Shown here piece after piece: positions 44,315 to 53,980 of a stretch of 64,000 nucleotides of DNA (its first letter is position 1; every line of letters starts with the position of its first letter). The position numbers were made by a program, and so were the translations under genes. The notes below the pieces were generated by a model that worked only from the letters and a program-made list of their open reading frames with translations, had not been told where the DNA came from and searched no databases. This DNA is from a bacterium SCSIO 12643 (GTDB lineage: Bacteria; Bacteroidota; Bacteroidia; Flavobacteriales_G; Salibacteraceae), in assembly GCA_024398135.1 (NCBI GenBank), contig CP073750.1, positions 2,294,001 to 2,358,000 of the forward strand, in the 5' to 3' direction.

Positions 44315-44776
44315 TTATTTAAGCGATGTGTATAAATCACCAAAATCAACCCAGTATTCATCTATTTTTCTAAGATGAGTAATGATGAAATTATGCATCG
44401 TGATCCAGTCCTCCTGAACAAATAAATTAGTCTCAGTATTTTCTACAGAAACTCTGGCAACTTCGGTCCCGTACGAATGTGTATAACTGGGATACCATTT
44501 AACCTCAGTTTCCATTAAATTTTCAAAAACAGTCTTGGTTTCTAAAAATTGCTCGTAAAAAAGTTCGCGAATTCCAGGATTTCTAAATTGAAGATCAATA
44601 CACACACGACAACCAAATCGATCTGCTTCAACACGGATGTAAATATCGTTTAAGTGTGTGGGGTATTTAAACCAGTTGATTCTCCTCCCTGAAGCGGAAC
44701 GGTATTTCTGAATTTTTTGAGTTAGAGTTCCCCAAAAGGCAGAACGTAGTGCTTTTTCCTCTTCTTTAGAATACAT
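44315..44776 (-). CDS. DUF4268 domain protein
   Basis: About 153 residues from ATG 44776 (MYSKEEEKALRS). The frame is open upstream into the methyltransferase gene, but that part is only a shadow. FWGTLTQKIQKYRSASGRRINWFKYPTH and YIRVEADRFGCRVCIDLQF are consistent with DUF4268, a small domain of unknown role sometimes attached to nuclease-like proteins. It follows the methyltransferase with one base between, so the two are co-transcribed. There is no catalytic motif. Confidence 0.75.
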   Translation of the reverse strand: MYSKEEEKALRSAFWGTLTQKIQKYRSASGRRINWFKYPTHLNDIYIRVEADRFGCRVCIDLQFRNPGIRELFYEQFLETKTVFENLMETEVKWYPSYTHSYGTEVARVSVENTETNLFVQEDWITMHNFIITHLRKIDEYWVDFGDLYTSLK

Positions 44777-44777
44777 C

Positions 44778-45395
44778 TTATTTTCTTTGGAATAAGGTGT
44801 AAATATATTCCCGGGTATCTCCCGAAGGCATGGTGTAGGTGTAATCGAAATTTTTAATAAGTTCAAATTCTGAACCAAGACCTTGGGCAATCATTTGTGT
44901 ATCATATCTACAAACGTCCAGACCAGAGCATTTCAATGCGCCTTCCAGATTAAATTCCGCAATGATGACAAATCCTTTTGGAGAAATAAGCTTTTTCAAT
45001 AAATCGAAATATGTCTTTTGATCTTTTTCCTCAGTAAAAAAATGAAGAACTGCCCGATCTATCCAAAGGTCCACCGCGGCAATGTGATTTAGCTTATTGG
45101 GATGAGTTAAGTCATCAACAATATATTCCACATGTTTTGACCCAGCTCTTGATTCTAATTTTTGCAGACTGACTTCGCTAATATCAGTAGCAATCAAGTT
45201 TTCATAGCCTTGTTCTAGTAGATAGTCTATCAACACAGTACTTCCGGCTCCAACATTAAGAATTCGTGAGGAAGGTTTTAAATCCGCAAGATTTAGCAGC
45301 TCAATTGAAGGGGATAAATCCTTTTCATACCATCCGAGCTTTTCATGAGGTTTGTTGGTGTATACGTTATCCCAATGTTCTTTTGATGAGCTCAT
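44778..45395 (-). CDS. Class I SAM-dependent methyltransferase
   Basis: 205 residues. HWDNVYTNKPHEKLGWYEKD is the typical N-terminus of a group of small class I methyltransferases; ILNVGAGSTVLIDYLL is motif I (SAM binding), LIATDISE motif II and VDLWIDRAVLHFF motif IV. The substrate is not evident; thiopurine-like or small-molecule methylation is possible. It is co-transcribed with the DUF4268 gene. The products of such enzymes (SAH) are recycled by AhcY at 47 kb. Confidence 0.88.
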   Translation of the reverse strand: MSSSKEHWDNVYTNKPHEKLGWYEKDLSPSIELLNLADLKPSSRILNVGAGSTVLIDYLLEQGYENLIATDISEVSLQKLESRAGSKHVEYIVDDLTHPNKLNHIAAVDLWIDRAVLHFFTEEKDQKTYFDLLKKLISPKGFVIIAEFNLEGALKCSGLDVCRYDTQMIAQGLGSEFELIKNFDYTYTMPSGDTREYIYTLFQRK

Positions 45396-45439
45396 AGATG
45401 TGTATGTGTTTTATGTGTCAATACTTGAGAATCCCAGGT

Positions 45440-46180
45440 TTAAATGTAATCTGCGTATCTGGTTTTAGAAATTTCATTGAGTAGTTCCGGTTGATCTTCA
45501 AAAGCATTTCCGATAACGGCAATATCTGCTCCGGCTTGAAATGCATTTTTTACATCGTTTGCAGATTTCATTCCTCCCCCCACAATCAACGGAATATCAA
45601 TAGAGGATTTTATCGCTTTAATCATTTCACCGCTTACAGGGAAATCAGCTCCGCTTCCAGCATCTGCATAAATGAGTTTTAAACCCAGCATTTCACCAGT
45701 CATGGCTGTTACCGCTGCTATCTCAGGTTTGTTGGCTGGAATAGGTTGGCTGTTGCTGATGTAAGAAGCTGTTGTTGGGCGACCTCCATCAATTAGCATA
45801 TATCCGGTGGGTAAAACCTCAATATTCGACTTTTTAATAGCGGGAGCAGCAATGACTTGTTGCCCGATTAAAAGGTCTGCATTTCTTCCTGAAATCAAAG
45901 ACAGAAAAAGTAATGCATCTGCTTGATTAGACAGTTGAGACGGACTTCCGGGAAATAGAACAATTGGAATATTGGTAAGGCTTTTTAAAGCGGATATAGT
46001 TTCTTCCATTTCATCACCTACCATAAGGCTTCCACCAACAAAAAAAAGATCTACCTTAGTCTCGTTGGCAATAGCAGCGATCTTTGAGAGATGTTCCTTT
46101 CTTCCTTTGTCAGGATCGATTAAAACCGCCAATTGCTTTTTCTTTTTACGCGAAATATGTTCTATATCCGTAAGAATCAT
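45440..46180 (-). CDS. Geranylgeranylglyceryl phosphate synthase-like prenyltransferase
   Basis: 246 residues, TIM barrel. LAVLIDPDKG, DLFFVGGSLMVGD, LFPGSPSQL, LPTGYMLIDGG, LIYADAGSGADFPV and PLIVGGGMKSANDV match the GGGPS/PcrB family, of the group II type found in Bacteroidota. Archaeal and Bacteroidota group II enzymes join geranylgeranyl diphosphate to glycerol 1-phosphate. The bacterial end product is uncertain. It is next to the PPTase gene on the same strand, 84 bases apart, with no terminator between. Confidence 0.93.
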   Translation of the reverse strand: MILTDIEHISRKKKKQLAVLIDPDKGRKEHLSKIAAIANETKVDLFFVGGSLMVGDEMEETISALKSLTNIPIVLFPGSPSQLSNQADALLFLSLISGRNADLLIGQQVIAAPAIKKSNIEVLPTGYMLIDGGRPTTASYISNSQPIPANKPEIAAVTAMTGEMLGLKLIYADAGSGADFPVSGEMIKAIKSSIDIPLIVGGGMKSANDVKNAFQAGADIAVIGNAFEDQPELLNEISKTRYADYI

Positions 46181-46264
46181 ATTGCAAGTATAACCATTTT
46201 TAGGTGTTGAATTTGGTCTGGTTGAAGCCGTGTTTCCACAACTTTTTAATAAACTAAGCTGTAG

Positions 46265-46906
46265 CTAACTTGAAGTTGGTTTTTCCATGGTGTAAACGAT
46301 CATTGTATTTCCAATTAATTCATAATTCATAGGAATTGAGGTGTCCATATCCGGCATATGAATTTGTCCGCAAAGCTCTCCCGAAGAATCCATATTGAAT
46401 GGCTCAATGAAAAGATTGCTTTTAAATTCTACATTTCCTTTGGAATAGTATTTGAAAAGGGCTTCTTTGGCACACCAGTAAACGATCATTTGATTTTCTA
46501 GTTCTTTACTTGAAATCAGTTCTGCTTCAGACATGAACTTGTGTTTAATTCGAGCAATTTTGGGTGTGATGACCTGAAGGTCTATTCCTACTTCAACACC
46601 AGGGTGAATGAGTATTCCAAGTAAACCATCAGAGTGGGATATGGAAATTTTATGCCCGGAAATAGCCAGGTTAGGTTTGCCGTTTTTTGAATATGAAATG
46701 TATTCTTCTTCGTTGTATATAGTTTGAATGACTTTACGAATACTTAAAAACTCGCATTTACGCTTATCATGTGAGATCGTACGATACTTGTGTAATTCTT
46801 CAGGAGATAATTTGATATCCCAAACATGGTCAATAATATCTAAATCTAATTGCACTATAATCAATCGCGAACCATTCGATAGGATATTATTTTTAATAAA
46901 CTTCAT
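46265..46906 (-). CDS. 4'-phosphopantetheinyl transferase
   Basis: Converts apo-carrier proteins to holo form by transferring phosphopantetheine from CoA. About 213 residues from ATG 46906 ([12 protein letters not shown]); 58 further in-frame residues upstream overlap ahcY and are not real. Sfp-type motifs are present: [20 protein letters not shown] (metal site) and [11 protein letters not shown] (WxxKEA). It may activate ACP or a secondary carrier protein. It is divergent from ahcY with 45 bases between starts. Confidence 0.88.
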   Translation of the reverse strand: MKFIKNNILSNGSRLIIVQLDLDIIDHVWDIKLSPEELHKYRTISHDKRKCEFLSIRKVIQTIYNEEEYISYSKNGKPNLAISGHKISISHSDGLLGILIHPGVEVGIDLQVITPKIARIKHKFMSEAELISSKELENQMIVYWCAKEALFKYYSKGNVEFKSNLFIEPFNMDSSGELCGQIHMPDMDTSIPMNYELIGNTMIVYTMEKPTSS

Positions 46907-46914
46907 ATATCGAT

Positions 46915-46922
46915 TATCTTTG
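46915..46922 (+). promoter_or_regulatory. -7 box for ahcY
   Basis: TATCTTTG, a full TAnnTTTG match, 29 bases before the ahcY ATG. The -33 region is only T-rich (near 46891-46894). Confidence 0.55.
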
Positions 46923-46951
46923 CACCCGTTTTTAATAAAAGCAATTGTAGT

Positions 46952-48256
46952 ATGGTAAAGACAGATAATTACAAAGTAAAGGATATTTCTCTTGCGGATT
47001 GGGGAAGAAAGGAAATAAAATTGGCGGAAGCTGAGATGCCTGGATTGATGGCGCTTCGTGAGGAGTATAAGGATGAACAACCGCTTAAAGGAGCTAGAAT
47101 TGCGGGATGTTTACATATGACCATTCAAACTGCGGTTTTAATTGAAACTTTAACTGCATTAGGTGCTGAGGTGACCTGGTCATCATGTAATATTTTTTCT
47201 ACTCAAGATCAGGCTGCCGCGGCTATTGCTGCAACAGGAGTCCCTGTTTTTGCATGGAAAGGAATGAATGAAGAAGAATTTGATTGGTGTATTGAGCAAA
47301 CATTACATGCGTTCGAAGATGGGAAACCTTTAAATATGATTTTGGATGATGGTGGTGATTTGACCAATATGGTTTTTGATCGTTTTCCAGAATTAACAGC
47401 TGGTATCAATGGTCTTTCGGAAGAGACGACTACTGGGGTCCACAGATTGATTGAAAGAGAAAAGAATGGTACTTTGGTGATGCCTGCAATTAATGTTAAT
47501 GATTCTGTAACAAAATCTAAATTCGATAACAAATATGGTTGTAGAGAATCTGCGGTAGATGCTATTCGTAGAGCAACAGATATTATGTTGGCAGGAAAAG
47601 TGGTTGTAGTTGCAGGTTATGGAGATGTAGGTAAAGGTACAGCAGCTTCATTCAGTGGGGCAGGAGCGAGAGTTATTGTAACTGAAATTGATCCAATTTG
47701 TGCATTACAAGCAGCAATGGAAGGGTATGAAGTGAAGAAAATGGATAACGCCATTTTGGAAGCAGATATCGTGATCACGACTACTGGTAATAAAGATATT
47801 ATTGTAGGTAGACACTTTGAATCTATGAAAGACAAATGTATCGTTTGTAATATCGGTCATTTTGATAATGAGATTGATGTAGCATGGTTAAATAAAAATC
47901 ATGGTGATACTAAGGATGTGATCAAGCCTCAAGTGGATAAGTATACTATCAATGGGAAGGATGTAATTTTATTGGCTGAAGGAAGATTGGTAAATCTTGG
48001 TTTAGCAACTGGACATCCGTCTTTTGTGATGTCAAACTCATTCACGAACCAAACATTGGCGCAGATTGAGTTATGGAATACTCCTGAAAAATATGAGAAT
48101 AAAGTTTATACGCTTCCAAAGCACTTAGATGAAAAAGTGGCTAAATTACATCTGGCTAAAATTGGTGTGGAATTGGATGTGTTGAATGAGGAACAAGCGG
48201 CTTACATTGGGGTGTCTGTTGAGGGGCCTTATAAGAGCGATGAATACAGATATTAA
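46952..48256 (+). CDS. ahcY: S-adenosylhomocysteine hydrolase
   Basis: Splits SAH to adenosine and homocysteine, feeding MetH. 434 residues. N-terminal [19 protein letters not shown] and [19 protein letters not shown] domain [21 protein letters not shown]-terminal signature ends in [10 protein letters not shown], with the Lys-x-x-x-Tyr-Arg-Tyr end that reaches the cofactor of the partner subunit. Length and motifs match the tetrameric enzyme. It is monocistronic, with its own -7 box and a strong bidirectional terminator. It has no S-box; the usual riboswitch for ahcY in other phyla (SAH riboswitch) is also not seen. Confidence 0.97.
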   Translation: MVKTDNYKVKDISLADWGRKEIKLAEAEMPGLMALREEYKDEQPLKGARIAGCLHMTIQTAVLIETLTALGAEVTWSSCNIFSTQDQAAAAIAATGVPVFAWKGMNEEEFDWCIEQTLHAFEDGKPLNMILDDGGDLTNMVFDRFPELTAGINGLSEETTTGVHRLIEREKNGTLVMPAINVNDSVTKSKFDNKYGCRESAVDAIRRATDIMLAGKVVVVAGYGDVGKGTAASFSGAGARVIVTEIDPICALQAAMEGYEVKKMDNAILEADIVITTTGNKDIIVGRHFESMKDKCIVCNIGHFDNEIDVAWLNKNHGDTKDVIKPQVDKYTINGKDVILLAEGRLVNLGLATGHPSFVMSNSFTNQTLAQIELWNTPEKYENKVYTLPKHLDEKVAKLHLAKIGVELDVLNEEQAAYIGVSVEGPYKSDEYRY

Positions 48257-48276
48257 TCTGGATAAATATTAAAATG

Positions 48277-48308
48277 AAAAAGCCTTCTGGAATTCCAGAA
48301 GGCTTTTT
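48277..48308. terminator. Bidirectional terminator after ahcY
   Basis: AAAAAGCCTTCTGG, AATT, CCAGAAGGCTTTTT: a 14-bp perfect stem between the convergent ahcY and lipoprotein genes. Confidence 0.95.
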
Positions 48309-48740
48309 TTATTGATTTCTTATTGTAATGAATGTCCCGTCAAAAGTTGTGGGATATTGTTTTAATCCGATCGTTGCAGGCGCCTTGATGACCGAGCCAT
48401 CCAGAACAGAAAATTCTGAACCACTACATGGATCCACTAATTTAAATCCTGTTGAATCTACATTAACTTTACACCACGCGTCTACATTATATGTAGAGTG
48501 GCGGTCAAAGCATTTGAATTCATCAACGTTAGAATGATAGATGACTAATCCATTTGATCCTCCGTTAATATATAACCAACCTCCTACCGGCTGAAGATCG
48601 AACGAGCTGGGCTCATTAATATTTATAGTGACATCAACAAAAACGTTTGGAATAACCGTATTGGGATTGTTCTTTGAGCATTCTGAAAAGAATGGTAGGA
48701 AAGAAAGAATTATCAATAATTTAAACATCTTGATATTCAT
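48309..48740 (-). CDS. Rieske-like lipoprotein with lost cluster ligands
   Basis: 143 residues with a signal peptide ending at FFSECSKNN (the lipobox has Glu just before Cys, unusual). The mature part matches the layout of Rieske-fold lipoproteins in this phylum: a first loop NVDEFKCFDRHSTYNV, then a second loop DPCSGSEFSVLDGSVI followed by APATIGLKQYPTTFDG. In canonical Rieske the loops are CxH and CPxHGS; here the Cys-Pro-x-His-Gly-Ser becomes Asp-Pro-Cys-Ser-Gly-Ser, so the His ligand and first Cys are gone. It is thus probably a cluster-less relative. Promoter at 48802-48809. Confidence 0.72.
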   Translation of the reverse strand: MNIKMFKLLIILSFLPFFSECSKNNPNTVIPNVFVDVTININEPSSFDLQPVGGWLYINGGSNGLVIYHSNVDEFKCFDRHSTYNVDAWCKVNVDSTGFKLVDPCSGSEFSVLDGSVIKAPATIGLKQYPTTFDGTFITIRNQ

Positions 48741-48801
48741 TTGTCTAATTTTCGTTTTCTTTGAAGAGAAAAAAGATAACCTTTGTTAGCTTTAATTATT
48801 G

Positions 48802-48809
48802 CAAAGATA
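48802..48809 (-). promoter_or_regulatory. -7 box for the Rieske-like lipoprotein
   Basis: Minus strand TATCTTTG, a full match, 61 bases before the ATG; the same 8 bases as the ahcY box. No clear -33. Confidence 0.45.
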
Positions 48810-48845
48810 GTTGAACTTTTTGTAGAAGATTTGTTAAAATCCGGT

Positions 48846-49142
48846 ATGCGTGTTAAAGAGAGTTTTGGAAAAGTAGTTTTGATTTTTATTATGAGTATGC
48901 TTCCGGTTTTTGTTTCTGCGCAAACGAAAGCTCCTAAACCTCCAACCAAAAAAGAGCAGGAAAAGAAAGCTGCTCAGAAGGAGAAGGATGCACAAAAAGC
49001 GGACGAGAAGGCCAAAAAGGAGTATCGAAAAATGCAATCCAAAAAAACTCGGAAATCGATGAAGCAAAACAAAAAGAGATCCGATAGAAATCGAAAATCC
49101 AAGGGAGCTCCTTTTTGGGAAAAATGGTTTAAACGAAGATAG
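48846..49142 (+). CDS. Small Lys/Arg-rich exported protein
   Basis: About 98 residues from ATG 48846. Signal peptide MRVKESFGKVVLIFIMSMLP ending at FVSAQ, then a mature region dominated by Lys, with Glu, Arg and Gln, in a helical pattern (KKEQEKKAAQKEKDAQKADE), and a C-terminus of PFWEKWFKRR. It is strongly basic and probably a disordered or helical periplasmic protein. The following gene encodes an acidic membrane-anchored protein 4 bases on, so the two may interact by charge (inference). No family recognised. Confidence 0.7.
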   Translation: MRVKESFGKVVLIFIMSMLPVFVSAQTKAPKPPTKKEQEKKAAQKEKDAQKADEKAKKEYRKMQSKKTRKSMKQNKKRSDRNRKSKGAPFWEKWFKRR

Positions 49143-49146
49143 TATT

Positions 49147-49548
49147 ATGGAAACTGCGGAAACTAAAATCTGGGTTATTGCTTTAATCATGTTGATCTCT
49201 TTTGTCTTTAATTGGCTAAAGAAGAAAAGACAGGGTAGTGAAGAAATAGAAGAGGTAGAGGCAGATGGTTCGTGGGGAATTAATGATATTATTCAGCAAT
49301 TTGAAGATGAATTTTGCGTGCAAAAAACAGAGCAGTATACAGAGGAGCCTCAGGTTGTTTTTGAAGAGGAATCAGTTAAAAATGTAGCCCCTAAGAGAGA
49401 TTATGAAAATGAGTCTCATAGTGCGTTTGAACATGTTAAGAAACCACCTGTGGTTAAAGATGAAGTTTTAGAAGAGCAAATCGATGTTGAATATGATCTG
49501 AGGCAGATGATTATTCATGATACTATTCTGAACAGACCCAAATATTAG
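49147..49548 (+). CDS. Acidic membrane-anchored protein
   Basis: 133 residues. One N-terminal membrane helix (IWVIALIMLISFVFNWLKKKR, residues about 8-28) and an acidic, low-complexity remainder. The C-terminus YDLRQMIIHDTILNRPKY resembles a short conserved tail (DL-x-x-A-I-x-x-x-E-I-L-N-R) that I recall from many uncharacterised Bacteroidota membrane proteins. It begins 4 bases after the basic exported protein. No functional motif. Confidence 0.72.
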   Translation: METAETKIWVIALIMLISFVFNWLKKKRQGSEEIEEVEADGSWGINDIIQQFEDEFCVQKTEQYTEEPQVVFEEESVKNVAPKRDYENESHSAFEHVKKPPVVKDEVLEEQIDVEYDLRQMIIHDTILNRPKY

Positions 49549-49983
49549 TTACCGTTCATATAAAAAAAACAACTTTGATTATTGATTTGTAGTCTGTAAT
49601 GAGTTGATTTATTTAACCTGTTGATTTTGTTGTGTTTATGTGGTTGTTTCGGGTGTGTAAACAGAATGTAAACCAGCTTTTAAAAAATGTTAACCCAACC
49701 ATTCAATTGAAATTTCGTGAAATTAACTGAAGAGCGTTCTTTATCTGCTGATACGATTTGAGTTTGAAAAGAGGATGATATAGAAGGTTAATTTGTTAGT
49801 GTACATGGACGAATTACCTCTTGAATTTCGCCTCGATGCTGTTAAATTTTATTAACGTTATGTTTACTTTAAATTGATGAATCGATGCTTGAGGATTCAA
49901 TAATTCAAATTTCAGATAAAAAATCTATCGGTAAATTGGCGCAAAGTCCTGAAAATAAAGGTTGTTTGGAGGGTTAAAATATA
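49549..49983. other. Gene-free stretch upstream of the TonB receptor
   Basis: 435 bases, AT-rich. I see no gene, tRNA, repeat array or strong hairpin. A 16-codon ORF at 49805-49855 is probably chance. The segment may contain regulatory sites for the surface module that I cannot identify. Confidence 0.5.
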
Positions 49984-50014
49984 TTTGCTAAAGTTTGTGA
50001 AATATATATCTTTA
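49984..50014 (+). promoter_or_regulatory. Promoter of the TonB receptor operon
   Basis: TTTG (49984-49987), 19 bases, then TATCTTTA (50007-50014): consensus -33, ideal spacing and a -7 with one mismatch (A for the final G). The ATG lies 51 bases further on. Confidence 0.75.
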
Positions 50015-50065
50015 CGCCCTTTAATTTTTGGGAAAATACATTTTCGAGATACTAAATATTAAACT

Positions 50066-53000
50066 ATGTTAAAAAAATTACTATCATTATTTATTCTGGC
50101 TGTGGTGATTTCTGTTGGAGCGATGGCTCAAGCAGGGCAAAGTGAGGTCAAAGGTAAGATTATCGATAAGCAGACGGGTGAACCGTTAGCTTTCGTAAAC
50201 ATTATTCTGGAAAAGAATGGTGTGCGTGTGACAGGGGGACAAACTGACTTTGACGGGAATTTTTCTATTAAGCCAATTCCACCAGGAACGTATACCTTAA
50301 AGTCTTCTTATGTTGGTTATCAACCAATCGCCCTTGAGGGTATTGTAGTAACTTCTGAGGAAACCAAGTTCGTTGATGTGAAAATGCAAAGTACTTCTAT
50401 TGAGATGAAGGACTTCGTAAAAGTAGCATATAAGAACAAGCTTATAGATAAAGGTAATACGACAGTTAAGCAAACAGTATCTGAAGAGGATTTTAAAAAC
50501 ATGGCGGTTCGTTCTGCTACTGATGTAGCAAAAAATACTGCGGGTGTTTATTCTGCGGATGATGGTTCGGGTAACTTGAATATTCGTGGTGCACGTTCTG
50601 ATGCGAACGTTTATTTCATTGATGGTATGAAGGTAGTGGGTTCATCGAATTTACCTAAAAATGGTATCGGTGAAATCTCTGTAATTTCAGGTGGTTTGCC
50701 AGCACAGTATGGTGATGTTACCGGTGGTGTAATTAGTATCACAACAAAAGGACCTTCTGCTGAGTATCACGGAGCTGTAGAGTACTTAACTTCTGGTTGG
50801 AAGTTTGGAGATAATATGGTAGGGTTGGATCCTTACGGATATAACGTAGTGGAAGGATCTTTATCAGGACCTTTATTAATGAAAAAAGATTCTACTGGTA
50901 AAAAGACTGAACCAATTATTGGTTTCTTCGTGTCAGGTAACTATACACATGTGGTTGATAATGCACCTTCAGCAATTGGAATGTGGAAAGTGAAAGATGA
51001 TGTTTTAGAAGAAATTAAAGCAAACCCAGTAACTGTTGTGCCAGGTTCTGGTCAGGTAATTCAAAATGCTGAGTTGTTAAGAATGGATTCGTTTGAAAAA
51101 GTGAAAACCAGACAAAACGTGGCAAGTGGAACTTATGTGTTAAATGGTAAGTTAGACTTCAATACAGGTAAAACAACAAACTTAACTTTTGGTGGTTCAT
51201 ACAACTCTTCTAAGTTTAGAGGAAGTACAAGATTAAGTTCAGGTTCTAGTTCGGGTGATTATTATGACAACTCGTTATTTAACTATGATCATAATGCTCA
51301 AATCAATAATAATGACTGGAGGGTGTTTGGTCGATTTGTACAAAGATTCGGTAACAATAATACTGATGAGAATAAAAAATCAAGCATCAATAACGCATTC
51401 TATAGTATTCAGTTCGGTTATAACGAAAGAAATGAAAAAAGTGGTGATGCAGTTCACGGTGATAAATATTGGGACTATGGTTATGTTGGAGAGTTTAAAA
51501 GATTCCAACAAAGACAGTATGAGTTAACTAATTTAGCTGGAGATTCATTGTATTTAGGAAACGGACAATGGGTAACTCAAGGTACTTACAATATTCAACA
51601 AACATTTGAGGATACATTAATTGGTTTTACTCCTGGAGCTGCAAATCCTGAGATGGCATCTTATACATCTAATTATTATAAATTATTTGGATGGGAAGGA
51701 TATGATGAAAATGGCAACCCAGTTTATGATAGAGACCTGGCTTCAAGAGATGAAGATGGTGATGGACAAATTACTGGAAATGAAGCAAACTATTTCTTAA
51801 GAAATCAAGAAAATATTTTGAACAGTGGAGGTTACTTAAATGGAACTGCTGCTAGAACAGTATATGGTGTATGGTATAGTCCAGCACAAGTTTCAAATAA
51901 CTCAAGAAAAGCAAAAACCCAACAATATCGTGTGAGTTTAATGGGATCTGCTGATATTAAGAAACACGCTGTTTCTGTAGGTTTCGAATATGAGCAAAGG
52001 GTAATCCGTGCATATTCAATTGCTCCACGTGGTTTATGGACAATTGGTAACTTGAGAGCAAACTCTCACTTGCAAAACTTGGATGAAATGAATCCGATTT
52101 TAACAAATGAGCAAACGGCAACTACAGTTTCTTATGATAGATTGAATGCTGCTCCTGGTGCTTATAGAGGTGAAATCAACGAAGATGCGCAGTCTTTCTT
52201 TGATTACAACTTAAGAAGAACTTTAGGTTTAAATACTGATGGAAATGACTTTATCGATTTTAATAGCTTAAAACCAGAGCAATTAAGCATCGATTACTTT
52301 AGTGCATCTGAGTTATTAAATAACGGTAACAACCTTGTAACTTATTATGGTTATGATGCATATGGTAACCAAACAACAGGAAGTACTACATTAAATGACT
52401 TCTTTGAGCAAACAGATGAGTTTGGAAATTATACCAGACCAGTTGATGCATTTAGACCAAACTACGTTTCAGGATGGATTCAAGATAAATATGCTTTTGA
52501 TGACCTGGTATTTAACGTAGGTATCCGTGTAGATAGATTGGATTTAAATCAAAGTGTATTGAAAGATGAGTACGTGTTATTCCCAACAGTAAAAGCAGGG
52601 GAGGATGAAGCTCAACAATTAGCAGCAAATATGGAAGGAAGCTATAGCATTCCTGGAAATATTGGTTCTGATTATGTTGTTTATGTAGACAATGTGAAAA
52701 ACCCAACTGAGATTACTGGTTACCGTGATGGATCAACCTGGTATAACAGTGAAGGTGTGGAAATTGAAAATTCAGAAGCTTTAGTAGGTGCGTCTGGTAT
52801 TGCTCCATTATTAGTGGATAAAGAGAATACACGTTCTTCTGATATTAATGTAAATTCATTTGAGGATTATACACCACAAGTGAATGTAATGCCAAGAATC
52901 GCATTCTCTTTCCCAATTAATGATGACGCATTGTTCTTCGCTCACTACGATGTGTTAACTAGAAGACCAACAGCAAGAGGAAACGGATCTATCGCGAGAT

Positions 53001-53947
53001 TGAATATTATAGATTATTACTACATGGATGCTGCAAACAATTCAACTGTAGTTAGTAATCCAAATTTGAAGCCTTCTCAAACTATTGATTATGCAGTAGG
53101 TTTCAAACAAAGAGTAACGAATAGTTCATCTATTACATTAGAAGCATTCTACCGTGAATTGCGTGATATGGTTCAAGTTGTAGGTTTACAAAATGCTTAC
53201 CCAAGAACATATTTAACTTATGGAAATATTGATTTCGGTACGATTAAAGGATTAATCTTATCATATGATTTAAGAAGAACTAAAAATATTCGTCTTACTG
53301 CTTCATATACTTTACAGTTTGCTGCAGGTACAGGGTCAGATGCATTTAGTGCTTCTAACTTGGTGAGATCAGGAAGACAAAGTTTAAGAAGTACCACTCC
53401 TTTAAATTATGACCAAAGACATAATATCGTTGCAAACTTCGATTATAGATTTGGTATGGGTAAAAACTGGGGTGGACCAGCTAATGCTAAATGGTTACAA
53501 GGAATGGGTGCGAACTTCATCTTTAATGTAGGTTCAGGAACACCATATTCTCGTCAAAATGTTGTGACAGGTGAAGGTTATATTACTCGCGTTGGATCAG
53601 CAACATTAGATGGAACTGTAAATGGATCAAGATTACCTTGGCAGTTTAAAATGGACTTAAGAATTGATAAAGATTTCGTTTTAGCAGAAGGTAGCAAACA
53701 CCCAATGAGAATGAACGTATATCTTCAAATGTTTAATGTATTCAACAACTTGAATGTACGTAGAGTATATAGATATACTGGATCAGCGTCTGATGATGGT
53801 TATTTAACTGATGCGAGATACCAGACAGATATTCAATCTCAAATTGATGAGCAATCATTTAGAGAGCAGTACTCAATGAAAATTAATGACCCAGCAAATT
53901 ACAACCTTCCAAGAAGAACAAGAATCGGTGTATTATTGACTTTCTAA
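50066..53947 (+). CDS. TonB-dependent receptor with carboxypeptidase-like N-terminal domain
   Basis: 1293 residues, outer-membrane transporter. Signal peptide MLKKLLSLFILAVVISVGAMAQ; a CarboxypepD-regulatory-like domain (about 25-110: VKGKIIDKQTGEPLAFVNI, TDFDGNFSIKPIPPG); plug (about 115-230: LNIRGARSDANVYFIDGMKV, GGLPAQYGDVTGGVIS); then a large beta-barrel. An EF-hand-like loop DEDGDGQITGNE at residues 562-573 sits in an extracellular region. The barrel ends in RTRIGVLLTF with the usual terminal Phe. No SusD partner follows. It is the first gene of the module with the 1450-residue protein and the PorV/PorQ-like protein. The substrate is unknown. Confidence 0.92.
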   Translation: MLKKLLSLFILAVVISVGAMAQAGQSEVKGKIIDKQTGEPLAFVNIILEKNGVRVTGGQTDFDGNFSIKPIPPGTYTLKSSYVGYQPIALEGIVVTSEETKFVDVKMQSTSIEMKDFVKVAYKNKLIDKGNTTVKQTVSEEDFKNMAVRSATDVAKNTAGVYSADDGSGNLNIRGARSDANVYFIDGMKVVGSSNLPKNGIGEISVISGGLPAQYGDVTGGVISITTKGPSAEYHGAVEYLTSGWKFGDNMVGLDPYGYNVVEGSLSGPLLMKKDSTGKKTEPIIGFFVSGNYTHVVDNAPSAIGMWKVKDDVLEEIKANPVTVVPGSGQVIQNAELLRMDSFEKVKTRQNVASGTYVLNGKLDFNTGKTTNLTFGGSYNSSKFRGSTRLSSGSSSGDYYDNSLFNYDHNAQINNNDWRVFGRFVQRFGNNNTDENKKSSINNAFYSIQFGYNERNEKSGDAVHGDKYWDYGYVGEFKRFQQRQYELTNLAGDSLYLGNGQWVTQGTYNIQQTFEDTLIGFTPGAANPEMASYTSNYYKLFGWEGYDENGNPVYDRDLASRDEDGDGQITGNEANYFLRNQENILNSGGYLNGTAARTVYGVWYSPAQVSNNSRKAKTQQYRVSLMGSADIKKHAVSVGFEYEQRVIRAYSIAPRGLWTIGNLRANSHLQNLDEMNPILTNEQTATTVSYDRLNAAPGAYRGEINEDAQSFFDYNLRRTLGLNTDGNDFIDFNSLKPEQLSIDYFSASELLNNGNNLVTYYGYDAYGNQTTGSTTLNDFFEQTDEFGNYTRPVDAFRPNYVSGWIQDKYAFDDLVFNVGIRVDRLDLNQSVLKDEYVLFPTVKAGEDEAQQLAANMEGSYSIPGNIGSDYVVYVDNVKNPTEITGYRDGSTWYNSEGVEIENSEALVGASGIAPLLVDKENTRSSDINVNSFEDYTPQVNVMPRIAFSFPINDDALFFAHYDVLTRRPTARGNGSIARLNIIDYYYMDAANNSTVVSNPNLKPSQTIDYAVGFKQRVTNSSSITLEAFYRELRDMVQVVGLQNAYPRTYLTYGNIDFGTIKGLILSYDLRRTKNIRLTASYTLQFAAGTGSDAFSASNLVRSGRQSLRSTTPLNYDQRHNIVANFDYRFGMGKNWGGPANAKWLQGMGANFIFNVGSGTPYSRQNVVTGEGYITRVGSATLDGTVNGSRLPWQFKMDLRIDKDFVLAEGSKHPMRMNVYLQMFNVFNNLNVRRVYRYTGSASDDGYLTDARYQTDIQSQIDEQSFREQYSMKINDPANYNLPRRTRIGVLLTF

Positions 53948-53980
53948 GAAGGAAGTAGTTTAGAAAAAATTGTAAGAGTT

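Noticed and set aside
44777-44890. N-terminal extension of the DUF4268 protein
   Set aside because: It lies within the methyltransferase gene in another frame; the domain begins at ATG 44776.
46907-47080. 58-residue N-terminal extension of the PPTase
   Set aside because: It overlaps the divergent ahcY promoter and coding start, and Sfp-type enzymes do not have it.
49805-49855. 16-codon ORF with EFRLDAVKFY, like the beginning of an IS3-type OrfA
   Set aside because: Only about ten residues match, there are no further transposase fragments or inverted repeats, and a stop follows at once; likely chance.
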